NCBI RefSeq assembly: GCF_026391055.1
Contig: NZ_JAPLET010000020.1
Location: forward strand, 350,045-414,044
Length of the DNA: 64,000 bases
From: Spirosoma sp.
GTDB taxonomy: Bacteria > Bacteroidota > Bacteroidia > Cytophagales > Spirosomataceae
Direction of reading: 5' to 3'
Shown: one piece after another, positions 1-9,081 of the stretch
Layout: each line of letters opens with the position of its first letter
How positions within the stretch are numbered: position 1 is the first letter of the stretch
Made by a program: the position numbers and the translations under genes
The notes under the pieces: model-generated
The model's input: only the letters and a program-made list of their open reading frames with translations
The model's database searches: none
Told to the model about the DNA's origin: nothing

Positions 1-2865
1 ATTGGTTACTCGCCAGGTTTGTTTGAAGGTACTGCTAAAGTTGATGGTACTATCTAATTCAATATCAGCATTATATGGTTTATTGGGTGGATAATAAGCC
101 GTAAGCTGGATAGCGGATGAGTGAACGATGCCGTTCGGGGACGGATAAATCAGAACGGGATTCTGACCGGGGATTGTCAGGCGAATACGGGCCTGATTAT
201 TCGTTTGATTACGTTCTGTCTGCGCCAGAGGGGAGTCGGCCGGATTGATGGTTACCTCAAATTCGTTCTCTCCTGCCGCATCACGTTCATTGGGGAAGCT
301 AATCACCAGTGTATCCCGAAACGCAACAGAACATGAAACGATCAGGTTAAACACGCCTGATTCCTGTCCATTCACCCAGCGACGCACCCGAACCGGAAGC
401 GGTCTATTTCGGTACAGCCCGGCATTCTCAACAATAGCCAGCATCTGTACCGAATCGCTCAGCGTCGTTAACGACTGCCCGCTTCTGGATTCGGTTTTGC
501 CCAGAACCGTTAGCCCGCCGGTGGTGAGGGCATAGTCGGGCGTGCTGAATGGAAAAAGTCGGACGGCCGGGTCGCCTTGTAAAACCATTTGCTGGCAGTT
601 CGCCAGATCGCGCCCGTCGGTTGAGTTGGCTAGAACCCGACGAATGGTTTCCTGCTGAAGCTGCCCAATGGATTTGTTGAGTTGGGCGCTGTCGGCCAGC
701 AGGCTATAAAATGCTGTTGTATAGCGGTGCATTACATCGGTCTGCCCAAGGTGACTGGTTGCTAAAGCGGCAATTGCTCCCCGGTTTGGCGTTAGTACCC
801 AATCGGTGGCGAGCGTTGGCCGACCGAAGAAAAAATCTCCGATGGCGCAACCATTGACAAAGAGGAGCGGGTAGCGGCCTTTGTTGCGGTAATTAAGCGC
901 ATCTTCGGAGCAAAACCCGATCGCTAGGTCTGTAATCGCTAATCCTGAGTGGCCGAAGAACGTCATCAACCCAACGCCTTCGTTGACCTGTTTCGTCAGG
1001 CTGATGAACTCAACCGGGTTATCCGTTTCTTTGGAAACCGTCGATACGTTTGCGCCTAACGATTCCGCCGTTGCCGTTAGCCGGTAACTGTCTACCAGCC
1101 GACGGAACAAATCCCGCTCGCCCAACGACAGTCCTCCACTCAGGTGGAGCACGCTCTTCCGCCAGCCAGCGTTATCGGCCTGGGCTTCGTATTCTTTCAC
1201 CTTGTTCAGGTAATTCATTACCTCCATCGGTGTTCCGGCATTGATGCGACCCGTTGGAATGGCCGGTACCCCATCCGGCCCAGCCGTAAATAAACCGTCG
1301 GAACCGGGATAACCGGCCGTCATGACCATATCCAGTAAAGCCTGGTTCGGGTTGTTGCGCACACCGGGCGTGCTGCGTGACCGGCCAATAAGCAGCAGGT
1401 AGCGTAAGTGTTCGCTGCTTTGCTGCCGCATCTGGTTTATAAACTGCTGAATGGCCAGCGGACTTCGTTCGCCGTAGTTATACTGGTCGATAAGCTGTTG
1501 CATGGTAACCGTCAGTGTGTCGTACGTACCACCAGCGACCGAGGCCCGATAAGCGGCATAAGATTGGATGGCGTTAGTAACTCGACCGGTCAAGGAGTCC
1601 GTTAGGGGCGTCATCAAGGCTTCGTGAGTAATGATCACATAGGTTGGCCTGCGACTCGACAAGTCCGTGAAGCGTATAGGAAGAAGTTTCGATACCCGTT
1701 TGGGCTGACTGGTGCTGAAGAGCGTTCGGGCGGTTTCTGTGTGATCAATAACCAGCCCGGCCGAATCAGAACGAATCGAATGGCTAAGCTGAACTGGATT
1801 TGTCGGGTCGGTAATATCCCAGAAACGGGTATTGGGCATCAGGTTTGTAATGGAAATCAACGACCGCCCAACGGGATTGGCAGCCAGCTGGAAAGTTTGC
1901 TCCTGCTGGCCGTTCATCGCGAAAGTCTGTGGATAACGAACGCGGATGTACGAGATCGAATAGTTATCGGCAGAGATATTTTCGCCCCGCGAAATGGTCG
2001 AGCCAATCAAATTTCCATCGGCCCCAACGTCAGTCCAGGTTAGCAACGGTTGAAGCAGAGCATTGTCGTAAGTCGGGAAACGGATTGAATCGGCCAGTCG
2101 CAGGTTATCGGGCGTTGGTCCGAGCAGGCAGTCGACCCGATGGTTTGCGTAATCCCGACCTACCACCAGGACCGCTATTTGCGGAGCTGGACCGTTTCGA
2201 ACTGCGTTGGTGAGTGAAAATATAGACTGGAAGGGTTTGTCTTTCTGCTGGATAGCCCCCGTGTAGCCTTCACCCGCTTCGTAATAACTGGACTCTGTTT
2301 TGGGCATTATGCCGTTTGGCCAGCCTGGATAATTATCGGTAAAAAGCCGTAAATCCTCAGCCCAGTGGTATGACTCGGGTGTCAGACCTGCCCCCGACGA
2401 ATCGGCATAAGCGGTCATGCGTTTCCCGGCTGTATCTACGCCCCAAGTTAGAAAATAAGCTGTTGTATCGGTGAAAAGGCTGTAGTACGGATGAGGCTGT
2501 GCCGAAGGAGGGTGGTAGAGAAGCGAATCCGCTACGCCATCATTCCGGCGCCCGTAAAACTCCATATAGTCGCTGGTATCGAAGCGGCCATCGGTTTCAC
2601 CCTGAATAAAAATAGCTTGTTCGACACCCCGGTGGAAGAGCTGAATCGTTTTGGGGCTTATCAGATCGGTTGGCATACCGGCAAGGCGTAACTCCGCCGG
2701 TGTGATCCGGTATAGGCCGTTTTCAGTGACGGGTATTTTAATGTATGGTTGTGTGTAGTTGATCCAGTAGGTTAGGCTAGAGCTGTTAATGTTGGATTGT
2801 GCCCGCATGATCAGCGGATAGCCGATTAGCAGAGGCAGCATTTTAAAGATAAGCGAACACGGCAT
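1..2865 (-). CDS. Secreted C25 (gingipain-type) cysteine peptidase, partial
   Basis: One reading frame is open on the minus strand from an ATG at 2865 to the left edge, 955 codons without a stop, so the C-terminus lies outside the window. The protein starts with a short hydrophobic leader and an 'NGLYRIT' segment, as in long Bacteroidota C25 proteins. The catalytic pair of peptidase family C25 is visible: His639 in 'FFGHSG' and Cys673 in 'VNGCAIG'. After the peptidase domain come Ig-like segments. By family knowledge such proteins are exported, often by type IX secretion, and either mature other exported proteins (PorU) or degrade protein outside the cell. PorV is not adjacent, so I do not call it PorU. 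It is divergent from the fucosidase gene, with a 215-bp gap. Confidence 0.85.
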   Translation of the reverse strand, partial: MPCSLIFKMLPLLIGYPLIMRAQSNINSSSLTYWINYTQPYIKIPVTENGLYRITPAELRLAGMPTDLISPKTIQLFHRGVEQAIFIQGETDGRFDTSDYMEFYGRRNDGVADSLLYHPPSAQPHPYYSLFTDTTAYFLTWGVDTAGKRMTAYADSSGAGLTPESYHWAEDLRLFTDNYPGWPNGIMPKTESSYYEAGEGYTGAIQQKDKPFQSIFSLTNAVRNGPAPQIAVLVVGRDYANHRVDCLLGPTPDNLRLADSIRFPTYDNALLQPLLTWTDVGADGNLIGSTISRGENISADNYSISYIRVRYPQTFAMNGQQEQTFQLAANPVGRSLISITNLMPNTRFWDITDPTNPVQLSHSIRSDSAGLVIDHTETARTLFSTSQPKRVSKLLPIRFTDLSSRRPTYVIITHEALMTPLTDSLTGRVTNAIQSYAAYRASVAGGTYDTLTVTMQQLIDQYNYGERSPLAIQQFINQMRQQSSEHLRYLLLIGRSRSTPGVRNNPNQALLDMVMTAGYPGSDGLFTAGPDGVPAIPTGRINAGTPMEVMNYLNKVKEYEAQADNAGWRKSVLHLSGGLSLGERDLFRRLVDSYRLTATAESLGANVSTVSKETDNPVEFISLTKQVNEGVGLMTFFGHSGLAITDLAIGFCSEDALNYRNKGRYPLLFVNGCAIGDFFFGRPTLATDWVLTPNRGAIAALATSHLGQTDVMHRYTTAFYSLLADSAQLNKSIGQLQQETIRRVLANSTDGRDLANCQQMVLQGDPAVRLFPFSTPDYALTTGGLTVLGKTESRSGQSLTTLSDSVQMLAIVENAGLYRNRPLPVRVRRWVNGQESGVFNLIVSCSVAFRDTLVISFPNERDAAGENEFEVTINPADSPLAQTERNQTNNQARIRLTIPGQNPVLIYPSPNGIVHSSAIQLTAYYPPNKPYNADIELDSTINFSSTFKQTWRVTN

Positions 2866-3080
2866 AAGGGATCAGAAAAGGGTAGAGGGATAGCGTATAA
2901 CGGTAGATTCTTAGACGTGCGTAGAGTCCCGAAAGTATCTAATCGTCCATCATTACCAGCGTATTGGTTATCCGGAGTGGTAGCCCGTTTACAGGAGGTT
3001 TTAAGGAGAGACTGCTTCTGATATCTTTACGGCAACTGATCGGCAACGAACCTAATCTGATTTCATCCCGGCCCTTTTGT
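2866..3080. promoter_or_regulatory. Divergent intergenic region, C25 peptidase / fucosidase
   Basis: About 215 bp separate the two divergent starts and must hold both promoters. I see no clear TAnnTTTG box or palindrome. The frame of the fucosidase stays open upstream to 2964, but that extension has no signal-peptide character. Confidence 0.3.
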
Positions 3081-4826
3081 ATGAAAGCGAAAATTATATG
3101 TCTTTTTCTATTTGTCACTGTTCAAGCCACGGCGCAGAAAGCACTGCCGCAGGACCAGCGGTTGCAGTGGTGGCGCGACGCCCGCTTTGGGATGTTTATT
3201 CACTGGGGACCCGTAACGGCTACCGGAAATGAAATAAGCTGGTCGCGGGAGGGATACGGCAAAGGTCGCTACGATTCGCTGTACAGTCGGTTCAACCCCA
3301 CCAAATTTAACGCTCGCCAATGGGTGAAACTGGCCAAAGCGAATGGGCTGAAGTACGTGGTGCTCACGGCTAAACACCACGATGGGTTCTGTTTATTTAA
3401 CACTAAAACGACCGATTACAACATCATGTCGTCGCCGTTTGGGCGGGATGTATGTAAAGAACTGGCCGATGCCGTTCATGCCGAAGGGCTTCAACTGGGC
3501 TGGTATTTTTCCGTTGCCGACTGGAAAGACCCCGATTGCCGCAACCCTGCCACAAATGATGTGTTTGTTGGCCGGATGATGGGGCAGCTCAATGAACTGT
3601 TGTCTAACTACGGTAAAATCAGTTTGTTGTGGATCGATTATGAAGGTTCTCCCTGCCCAACCGAGCCCAAAAAAGTGTACGATCTGGCGCATCGGCTGCA
3701 GCCCGGCATCATCCTGAACAATCGGCTCGAAGCGTTCAGCCCCGACGAGTCGCATTGCCAGCCCGGCCAGCTTGGCGACTATGCAACGCCCGAGGGATTT
3801 GTAGCCGGTTTTGGCAACGTTCCCTGGGAGACCTGTACAAATTTGGGGCATCAGTGGGCGTGGGGATTCAACGATACACCCCGCAGCGTAACAGAGTCGG
3901 TCCATACTTTGCTACGCTGTATCGGAGGCAATGGTAACCTCCTACTCAACGTCGGCCCCGACAGTCTGGGGCAGATTCCGGCCCTGTTCGCAGACCGGCT
4001 AAACGACATCGGTGCCTGGCTCAATCCCCGTGCCAGGGCCATTTACGGGACCCGTGGTGGGCCGTATCTACCAACAAACGATTACGTTTGCAGTCAGAAA
4101 GGCAACCGGGTTTTCTTGTATCTACTAAGCAAAACCGGAGATAAGGTCGTTCTCCCACCTCTTCCGTCGACTATCAAATCTGCTACCCTACTCAACGGGC
4201 CAGCTCTGGCGTTTACCCAGTCCGGTAAGCAGGTAACGGTAAGCGTTCCAACCGACCGGCGGGATTCGGTGGCGACAATTGTTGAATTAACAATCAATCA
4301 ACCCGTTGCTGCATCGGTATTAATTCCGCCCTTTAGTCAGTCGAATTCGCTGGCTTATGCTAAAAAAGCTGTAGCGTCCAGTCAGTTGGGCGATTTTCTA
4401 CATAATGCCCCGGCTACCGTCGATGATAATCCGAATACGTACTGGAAATTAGGTCGGCGGAAAGACGTGGACTTTGCCGGATACTATGGGAAAACCCTAT
4501 CGTATGATTCGGATGAGCTGAAAGCTTTATTTGAGAAACAGGGCTGGCTGGAGGTCGACTTGGGGCAGCCCGAGTCGGTAGGCGAAGTGTTTGTCAGTGA
4601 ATTTGCACGCAAAAATAATGGAAAGGCCACTTCTGCCATCACCCGTTTCGAAGTGCAATATCAAAAAGGCAGTCAGTGGGTTACCCTGGCCTCGGGCGGG
4701 CAACTGAGTGGGCAGTGGCGAAAGAAGATCTCGTCCGTAACCGCCCGGCGCTTTCGATTCGTCATCTTGGATTCCTGGGGTAGTGTCGGCATAAGCGAGT
4801 TTCAGTTATACCCGGCAGGGGAGTAG
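3081..4826 (+). CDS. Alpha-L-fucosidase (GH29) with C-terminal discoidin-like domain
   Basis: Exo-glycosidase that releases terminal L-fucose from glycans, acting after export. I chose the ATG at 3081 because it begins a clean signal peptide (MKAKIICLFLFVTVQATAQ); the longer frame from 2964 puts about 39 non-signal residues before it. The GH29 hallmarks are present: 'WWRDARFGMFIHWG' near the mature N-terminus, 'TAKHHDGFCLF', and 'LLWIDYEG', where Asp186 fits the GH29 nucleophile position (W-x-D). The last ~140 residues (from 'AVASSQLGD' to 'GISEFQLY') look like an F5/8-type C carbohydrate-binding fold. At 581 residues the length is normal for this architecture. It stands alone, with no sugar transporter or other glycosidase beside it. 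Confidence 0.93.
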   Translation: MKAKIICLFLFVTVQATAQKALPQDQRLQWWRDARFGMFIHWGPVTATGNEISWSREGYGKGRYDSLYSRFNPTKFNARQWVKLAKANGLKYVVLTAKHHDGFCLFNTKTTDYNIMSSPFGRDVCKELADAVHAEGLQLGWYFSVADWKDPDCRNPATNDVFVGRMMGQLNELLSNYGKISLLWIDYEGSPCPTEPKKVYDLAHRLQPGIILNNRLEAFSPDESHCQPGQLGDYATPEGFVAGFGNVPWETCTNLGHQWAWGFNDTPRSVTESVHTLLRCIGGNGNLLLNVGPDSLGQIPALFADRLNDIGAWLNPRARAIYGTRGGPYLPTNDYVCSQKGNRVFLYLLSKTGDKVVLPPLPSTIKSATLLNGPALAFTQSGKQVTVSVPTDRRDSVATIVELTINQPVAASVLIPPFSQSNSLAYAKKAVASSQLGDFLHNAPATVDDNPNTYWKLGRRKDVDFAGYYGKTLSYDSDELKALFEKQGWLEVDLGQPESVGEVFVSEFARKNNGKATSAITRFEVQYQKGSQWVTLASGGQLSGQWRKKISSVTARRFRFVILDSWGSVGISEFQLYPAGE

Positions 4827-4964
4827 TGGCGTATTCTTTACCAACTTAAGCTTCCTGACTTTCTCACATACTTAAATCTAGTACAAGATCTGAAACGTAG
4901 ATTCCTGAGATAGCAATTTGAGACTTTTCGCGCTGATTTAGCATGTTGACTGAGAAAGTGAAGA

Positions 4965-5036
4965 AACGTCCTATAAAAACGGGCATTTAATTGGACAGCT
5001 TGTCTTAGTAACTGTCAACCAGTATCCGTAGCATAC
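4965..5036 (-). repeat. Dispersed intergenic repeat, partial copy
   Basis: The stretch has the tail block of the repeat family (ATAAAAACGGGCATTTAAT) followed by the complementary head block (AGTAACTGTC...GTAGCATAC). The same order recurs at 25985-26030 and 57535-57595. It lies between the convergent 3' ends of the fucosidase gene and the 5038-5700 gene. Confidence 0.5.
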
Positions 5037-5037
5037 C

Positions 5038-5700
5038 CTACACCTGATTTTCGTACAAAGCACAAAAACGGCTTCGGTAATCATCATACACTTTGCCACC
5101 GTGAAAGCGTTCCATGATGCTCAAAGCCTCTCCAGCGGATACTAGGGGTAAGCTGTTAAACGCTTGCTCAAACTGAGTCTTAATCGGTTGACTAATGCCA
5201 ATCGTCACCACTTGATTGCCATCATCATTGAGCATGGCCCATTGTTGAGTTTTGTCGAACATAAATACATGTGGAATAGTCACAAAGCCTACTCCAGAAC
5301 GAGGATGCTGAAGGGGGCGCGGTCCCGAGTCCATTAGTTCTTCTAAAATATAAGCTGGTGTATCCCTATATATTGAAAAGGGGCATTCAACAGACATTTC
5401 CAAGGGATACAAAGCCGCATAAGCCGGTGCCGAAATGAAAAAAGAAGTGGAGTTAATCGCTCTCAAAAAGGTAGTAAGTACTTGGTAATCTGATTCACGC
5501 CGAAACAGACGGTTGTGTTCACCGAAATAGTAATAGTCGAAAGGGCGTCTAAATGGAAACTCGGCAAAGTCTCGGTTGTAATGGAAAGTTTCGGTCGTAA
5601 AAAGTTTTTTTTCAATCTGCTGGATCTGATCGATAATCCAGGGCTCGGTGTATAAGCGATAGTTTCCTTCAATAGGCCCTAAGTGAGTGAGCAGTTCCAT
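5038..5700 (-). CDS. Hypothetical protein, 220 aa
   Basis: I do not recognise this family. The protein has no signal peptide and no membrane segment. It is rich in aromatic residues (PFDYYYFGEHNRLF, YDDYRSRFCALYE) and reads as a soluble cytoplasmic protein. The centre has 'SAPAYAALYPLEMSVECPF' and 'GVGFVTIPHVFMFD'. It starts with an ATG at 5700 and has no close partner: the fucosidase is convergent and the upstream neighbour is the decayed cyanophycinase. Codon use matches its surroundings and the frame is clean, so it is probably a real gene of unknown role. Confidence 0.65.
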   Translation of the reverse strand: MELLTHLGPIEGNYRLYTEPWIIDQIQQIEKKLFTTETFHYNRDFAEFPFRRPFDYYYFGEHNRLFRRESDYQVLTTFLRAINSTSFFISAPAYAALYPLEMSVECPFSIYRDTPAYILEELMDSGPRPLQHPRSGVGFVTIPHVFMFDKTQQWAMLNDDGNQVVTIGISQPIKTQFEQAFNSLPLVSAGEALSIMERFHGGKVYDDYRSRFCALYENQV

Positions 5701-5915
5701 TATCGATCGATATAGTAGTATTTTTAAAGTTAGCTCAAACGCTTACGGCTTCACTTATTACACGAAAAGTTTCATAATCTAATCGTCCCCTAAAACCCTC
5801 CCAAATGAGAAGATAAAATCATCATACATCTGCTTGATATTCGGGGATATTACCAAACGCAAACAGCAGCAAGCCGAGATTTAAGTGACTCAGAACAACC
5901 TCTCCGAAATATGCA

Positions 5916-5952
5916 ATCTTGATGATTTGAAACCTATTGAAATCATCAAGAT
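5916..5952. terminator. 13-bp perfect hairpin
   Basis: ATCTTGATGATTT (5916-5928) is exactly complementary to AAATCATCAAGAT (5940-5952), with an 11-nt loop. No U-run follows on either strand, so terminator function is a guess. It lies between the cyanophycinase remnant and the next minus-strand gene. Confidence 0.45.
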
Positions 5953-5977
5953 CATAGAAAATCAGCATTCTATTGAT

Positions 5978-6012
5978 TTCGTAAAAAAAACGATCTCTTC
6001 ACTTTTTACGAA
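5978..6012. terminator. 10-bp hairpin just after the cyanophycinase remnant
   Basis: TTCGTAAAAA (5978-5987) pairs exactly with TTTTTACGAA (6003-6012). It begins about 12 nt past the stop of the minus-strand remnant, which is where a transcript end would be expected. Confidence 0.45.
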
Positions 6013-6024
6013 TATCCGGTCTTG

Positions 6025-6352
6025 CTAAAAGCACGACGCCCCTTGCGCCAGGATATTGACACGCAGGTTACTGACATATACGGACTGAAGTTCAGGAATT
6101 GCATGAAAAATCGTGTCCTTGATGTTGTCGGAATCGATCATAAACACGCCCCCTGACCCAATGGCCCGCAGGATATTTCCCTGACTAATTACCAGGCCGG
6201 AGTCGGTGCGAAGGCCAATAACCAGCAAGCCCGGATTACGCTACAGGGCTTCTGTAAGGCGGGGAAAGCGGCTGCGCTGCCTAATGGGCGTGTCAATAAT
6301 CGCTTCGGACAGAAAGGAAAGTCCTTGTTCGGTTTCTACCACACCCTTAATC
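6025..6352 (-). pseudogene. Cyanophycinase (peptidase S51) C-terminal remnant
   Basis: In one minus-strand frame the sequence reads 'TLIKGVVETEQGLSFLSEAI', then 'IIDTPIRQRSRFPRLTEAL', an in-frame TAG, then 'RNPGLLVIGLRTDSG', 'AIGSGGVFMID' and a natural end. This is the C-terminal part of cyanophycinase (compare the family pattern GLGFL...IIDQHF..R.R..RL..A...NP...GIGIDE). The N-terminal two thirds, with the catalytic serine region, are missing because the cytochrome oxidase gene occupies that place. Cyanophycinase releases Asp-Arg dipeptides from cyanophycin; this copy cannot work. The exact 5' limit is uncertain and may run slightly under the oxidase 3' end. The family call is strong for so short a piece, but it rests on motif memory. 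Confidence 0.7.
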
Positions 6353-8324
6353 AGTGTGGCTGGGAAAACGGATCGTTTAGGTTTTGGGCCTCAACTTCTT
6401 TCTCTAGCGCAATCTGCTCATTTTCGTGCGGCAGATTAGACGAGTGGGTCAGTGAGTAAGGTACATTCTGCGGAATAAAATCGTCGATGGCGCCGGGCTT
6501 GCTATAATCGTAGGGCCAGCGGTAAACGGCGGGTAGTTTACCCGGCCAATTGCCATGACCCGGGTGGATGGGCGCCGTCCATTCGAGGGTGTTCGACCGC
6601 CAGGGGTTCTGGGGAGCCTTTTGTCCCTTAAAGTAGCTATAGACAACATTCCAGATGAATAGCCACTGAGCCGTGAAAGTAACAATGGCGGCTATCGTGA
6701 TGAAGGCATTCATGTCGGCAAATGTACCTTTCGTAAAATCATAGCTGGTAAAGGCATAGTAACGCCTGGGAAAACCGGCAATACCTAGATAGTGCATGGG
6801 GAAAAAGACCAGGTAGATGCCAATGAACGTTAGCCAGAAGTGCGCATACCCCAGCTTTTCGTTCAGCATCCGGCCGAACATCTTGGGATACCAGTGATAC
6901 GTACCTGCCAGCAGTCCGAAGGCCGAAGCGGCTCCCATCACCAGGTGAAAATGAGCCACCACGAAATACGTATCATGCAGTTGAATATCTAAAACCGAAT
7001 TACCCAAAATGATGCCGGTGAGACCACCGGAAACGAAAAACGATACCAGACCGATGGAAAACAGCATGGCGGGTGTAAAGCGAATATTACCTCGCCATAA
7101 GGTCGTGATGTAATTAAACGCTTTTACTGCGGAGGGGACGGCAATGATCAGCGTCAGGAACATGAACACAGATCCTAGAAACGGGTTCATACCCGACACG
7201 AACATATGATGTCCCCAGACGATAAACGACAGAAAGGCAATCCCGATCATGGAGGCAATCATGGCCCGGTACCCAAAAATGGGTTTACGAGCATTGGTCG
7301 CGATGATTTCGGACGTGATCCCCAGGGCCGGTAGAATAACAATGTAGACTTCGGGGTGACCAAAAAACCAGAACAGGTGCTGGAATAAAATGGGGCTTCC
7401 GCCCATATTGGGCAATGCTTCTCCCTTGATATAAATCTCGGACAAATAAAAACTCGTCCCGAAATGGCGGTCAAAAATGAGTAGTAGCACCGCGGACAAG
7501 AGGACCGGGAATGAAATTAACCCTAAGATCGCCGTTAGCAGGAAAGACCAGATCGTCAGTGGAAGTTTACTAAACGACATGCCTCGTGTGCGTAGGTTTA
7601 TGACCGTGGTGATGTAATTGATGCCGCCCAGCAATTGGGAGATAATAAACAGGGCTATACTGATCAGCCAGAGCGTTAGTCCGCTACCAGACCCCCGATG
7701 GGCCTGGGGCAAGGCGCTGAGGGGCGGATAAATTACCCAGCCCGTGCCCGCCGGCCCCGACGGCACAAAGAAGGACGATAACATGACTACGCTCGCCGTA
7801 AAAAAGAACCAGTACGACAGCATGTTCAGAAAGCCAGAGGCCATGTCGCGGGCACCGATTTGCAGCGGAATCAGGAAATTGGAAAACGTACCACTGAGCC
7901 CGGCTGTGAGCACAAAAAAGACCATAATGGTACCGTGCATGGTGACGAGTTGAAGGTAAAAGTCCTGATCGAGCTTACCGTCCTGGTTGATCCAGTCACC
8001 CAGCAGCGGACGCAGGAAATCGAGATTCAGGTGCTGAAACCCCAGTTGAAGCCGGAACAGGACGGATAAAAAAATACCTATGATGGCCCAGCTAATGCCC
8101 GTAATCAGATACTGTCGGGCAATCGTTTTATGATCTTCTGAAAACAAGTACCTACGCAATTTACTTTGCGGTTCGTGCTCAGATTGGGCGGCCTCACGGG
8201 CATCGGTTTCCGTATGGAGTTCATCGGCCCGGTGACTGACATTACCTGTTCGCACATGGGCATAGCCGCTAAAAAGCCAGCCCATAAATAGGGCGGCAAT
8301 AATGATTACACCTGTCATTACCAT
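6351..8324 (-). CDS. ctaD: Cytochrome c oxidase subunit I
   Basis: Core haem-copper subunit of the terminal oxidase, in the inner membrane, reducing O2 and pumping protons. All ligand motifs are intact: 'MHGTIM' (low-spin haem His), 'GHPEVY' (CuB His with the Tyr cross-link), 'WGHHMFVSG' (two CuB His) and 'HDTYFVVAHFHLVMG' (haem a3/a His). There are about 12 membrane segments after an N-terminal extra helix typical of Bacteroidota. The C-terminal 'NLNDPFSQPH' after '...ALEKEVEAQ' may be foreign sequence gained where the gene meets the cyanophycinase remnant. Subunits II, III and the assembly genes are not adjacent, which is unusual. Confidence 0.95.
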   Translation of the reverse strand: MVMTGVIIIAALFMGWLFSGYAHVRTGNVSHRADELHTETDAREAAQSEHEPQSKLRRYLFSEDHKTIARQYLITGISWAIIGIFLSVLFRLQLGFQHLNLDFLRPLLGDWINQDGKLDQDFYLQLVTMHGTIMVFFVLTAGLSGTFSNFLIPLQIGARDMASGFLNMLSYWFFFTASVVMLSSFFVPSGPAGTGWVIYPPLSALPQAHRGSGSGLTLWLISIALFIISQLLGGINYITTVINLRTRGMSFSKLPLTIWSFLLTAILGLISFPVLLSAVLLLIFDRHFGTSFYLSEIYIKGEALPNMGGSPILFQHLFWFFGHPEVYIVILPALGITSEIIATNARKPIFGYRAMIASMIGIAFLSFIVWGHHMFVSGMNPFLGSVFMFLTLIIAVPSAVKAFNYITTLWRGNIRFTPAMLFSIGLVSFFVSGGLTGIILGNSVLDIQLHDTYFVVAHFHLVMGAASAFGLLAGTYHWYPKMFGRMLNEKLGYAHFWLTFIGIYLVFFPMHYLGIAGFPRRYYAFTSYDFTKGTFADMNAFITIAAIVTFTAQWLFIWNVVYSYFKGQKAPQNPWRSNTLEWTAPIHPGHGNWPGKLPAVYRWPYDYSKPGAIDDFIPQNVPYSLTHSSNLPHENEQIALEKEVEAQNLNDPFSQPH

Positions 8325-8898
8325 AGGATTTTGCCGTTTAGCGTTTATGGTTAATTCGTTTTAGCGCTGTGCGCATCACTCGTCCAAGCGATACTAGTCA
8401 GTCTTTTTGTAGGTTTCCTTACCGAGCAGGTATGTCGCATCGGTCAAGCCCTTGACTTATCCTCAAAAGACTCTTTTGTCCTTAAGGCAGTTAAACATCT
8501 GAATAGAAAATGAGGTATTGGTACTGCCTGTAGTAGGGAGTGATGAGGGCCGGTTAATCGCTGCCTTGTGAGTCAGAAAGTTAACTGTGTAAGCCCTGCA
8601 CAAGTCCATGGCTCCCATTTATTAGATTTGCTGGATATCAGGGTAAGCAACCGTTAGGTTATCGTAATGGCGGCAACAATCCGTTTATTCTCACAAAATG
8701 CTCCTCCTTGAGACGAAGTGGGTTTCAAGGACGAGCATTTATAGAAACTGATTTGGCCAACACTACTACAGAGTCTGCCCTGTTCCTGAGTAACAGCTAG
8801 CGTGTATTAGGCTCAGCTTTCATCAACCGGTTTTGATACTGAACAACTGAGAGGTATTAGCCCCAACTTTTGTTAATTTTGTAAACATCGATCAAGCT
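8325..8898. other. 574-bp intergenic region with one repeat copy
   Basis: Divergent region between cytochrome oxidase I and the antitoxin-like gene. It carries a repeat core at about 8693-8745 with inverted ends AAATGCTC / GAGCATTT, and a candidate -7 box TAATTTTG at 8874-8881, 17 nt before the antitoxin start. I see no coding sequence. Confidence 0.5.
8693..8745 (+). repeat. Dispersed intergenic repeat, core copy
   Basis: The core AAATGCTCC...TTGAGACGAAG...GAGCATTTA matches the copy at 40735-40800 most closely, including the inverted AAATGCTC / GAGCATTT ends. Confidence 0.65.
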
Positions 8899-9081
8899 AT
8901 GGCAACGACTAACATAAAATCAAAAGCTAGGAGGCCCCTCAAGGTGAAGCTACTAAACGCATCAGGTCAGGTGATCGAAGGCCTGATTCCATCGGGTCAT
9001 CTGTCAACCGAAGACCCTGGACTAGCTATTGCCAATGAGTTGGGTAAACATAAACACCTTGATCCCACGCCCATTCCTTGA
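8899..9081 (+). CDS. Small antitoxin-like protein upstream of a PIN toxin
   Basis: A 60-residue protein with a basic N-terminus (KSKARRPLKVKLL) whose stop codon overlaps the start of a PIN-domain gene. This arrangement is that of VapB-type antitoxins, which neutralise the toxin and usually repress the operon. No DNA-binding fold is obvious (the family is very diverse), so the call rests mainly on context. A candidate -7 box TAATTTTG lies at 8874-8881. Confidence 0.6.
   Translation: MATTNIKSKARRPLKVKLLNASGQVIEGLIPSGHLSTEDPGLAIANELGKHKHLDPTPIP

Noticed and set aside
121..2691. Several plus-strand ORFs at the left edge
   Set aside because: All overlap the 955-codon minus-strand C25 peptidase frame and read as nonsense; the peptidase has its catalytic motifs.
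3393..3905. 170-residue minus-strand ORF inside the fucosidase gene
   Set aside because: It lies wholly within a convincing GH29 gene in another frame and has no domain or signal; it is a shadow of the coding bias.
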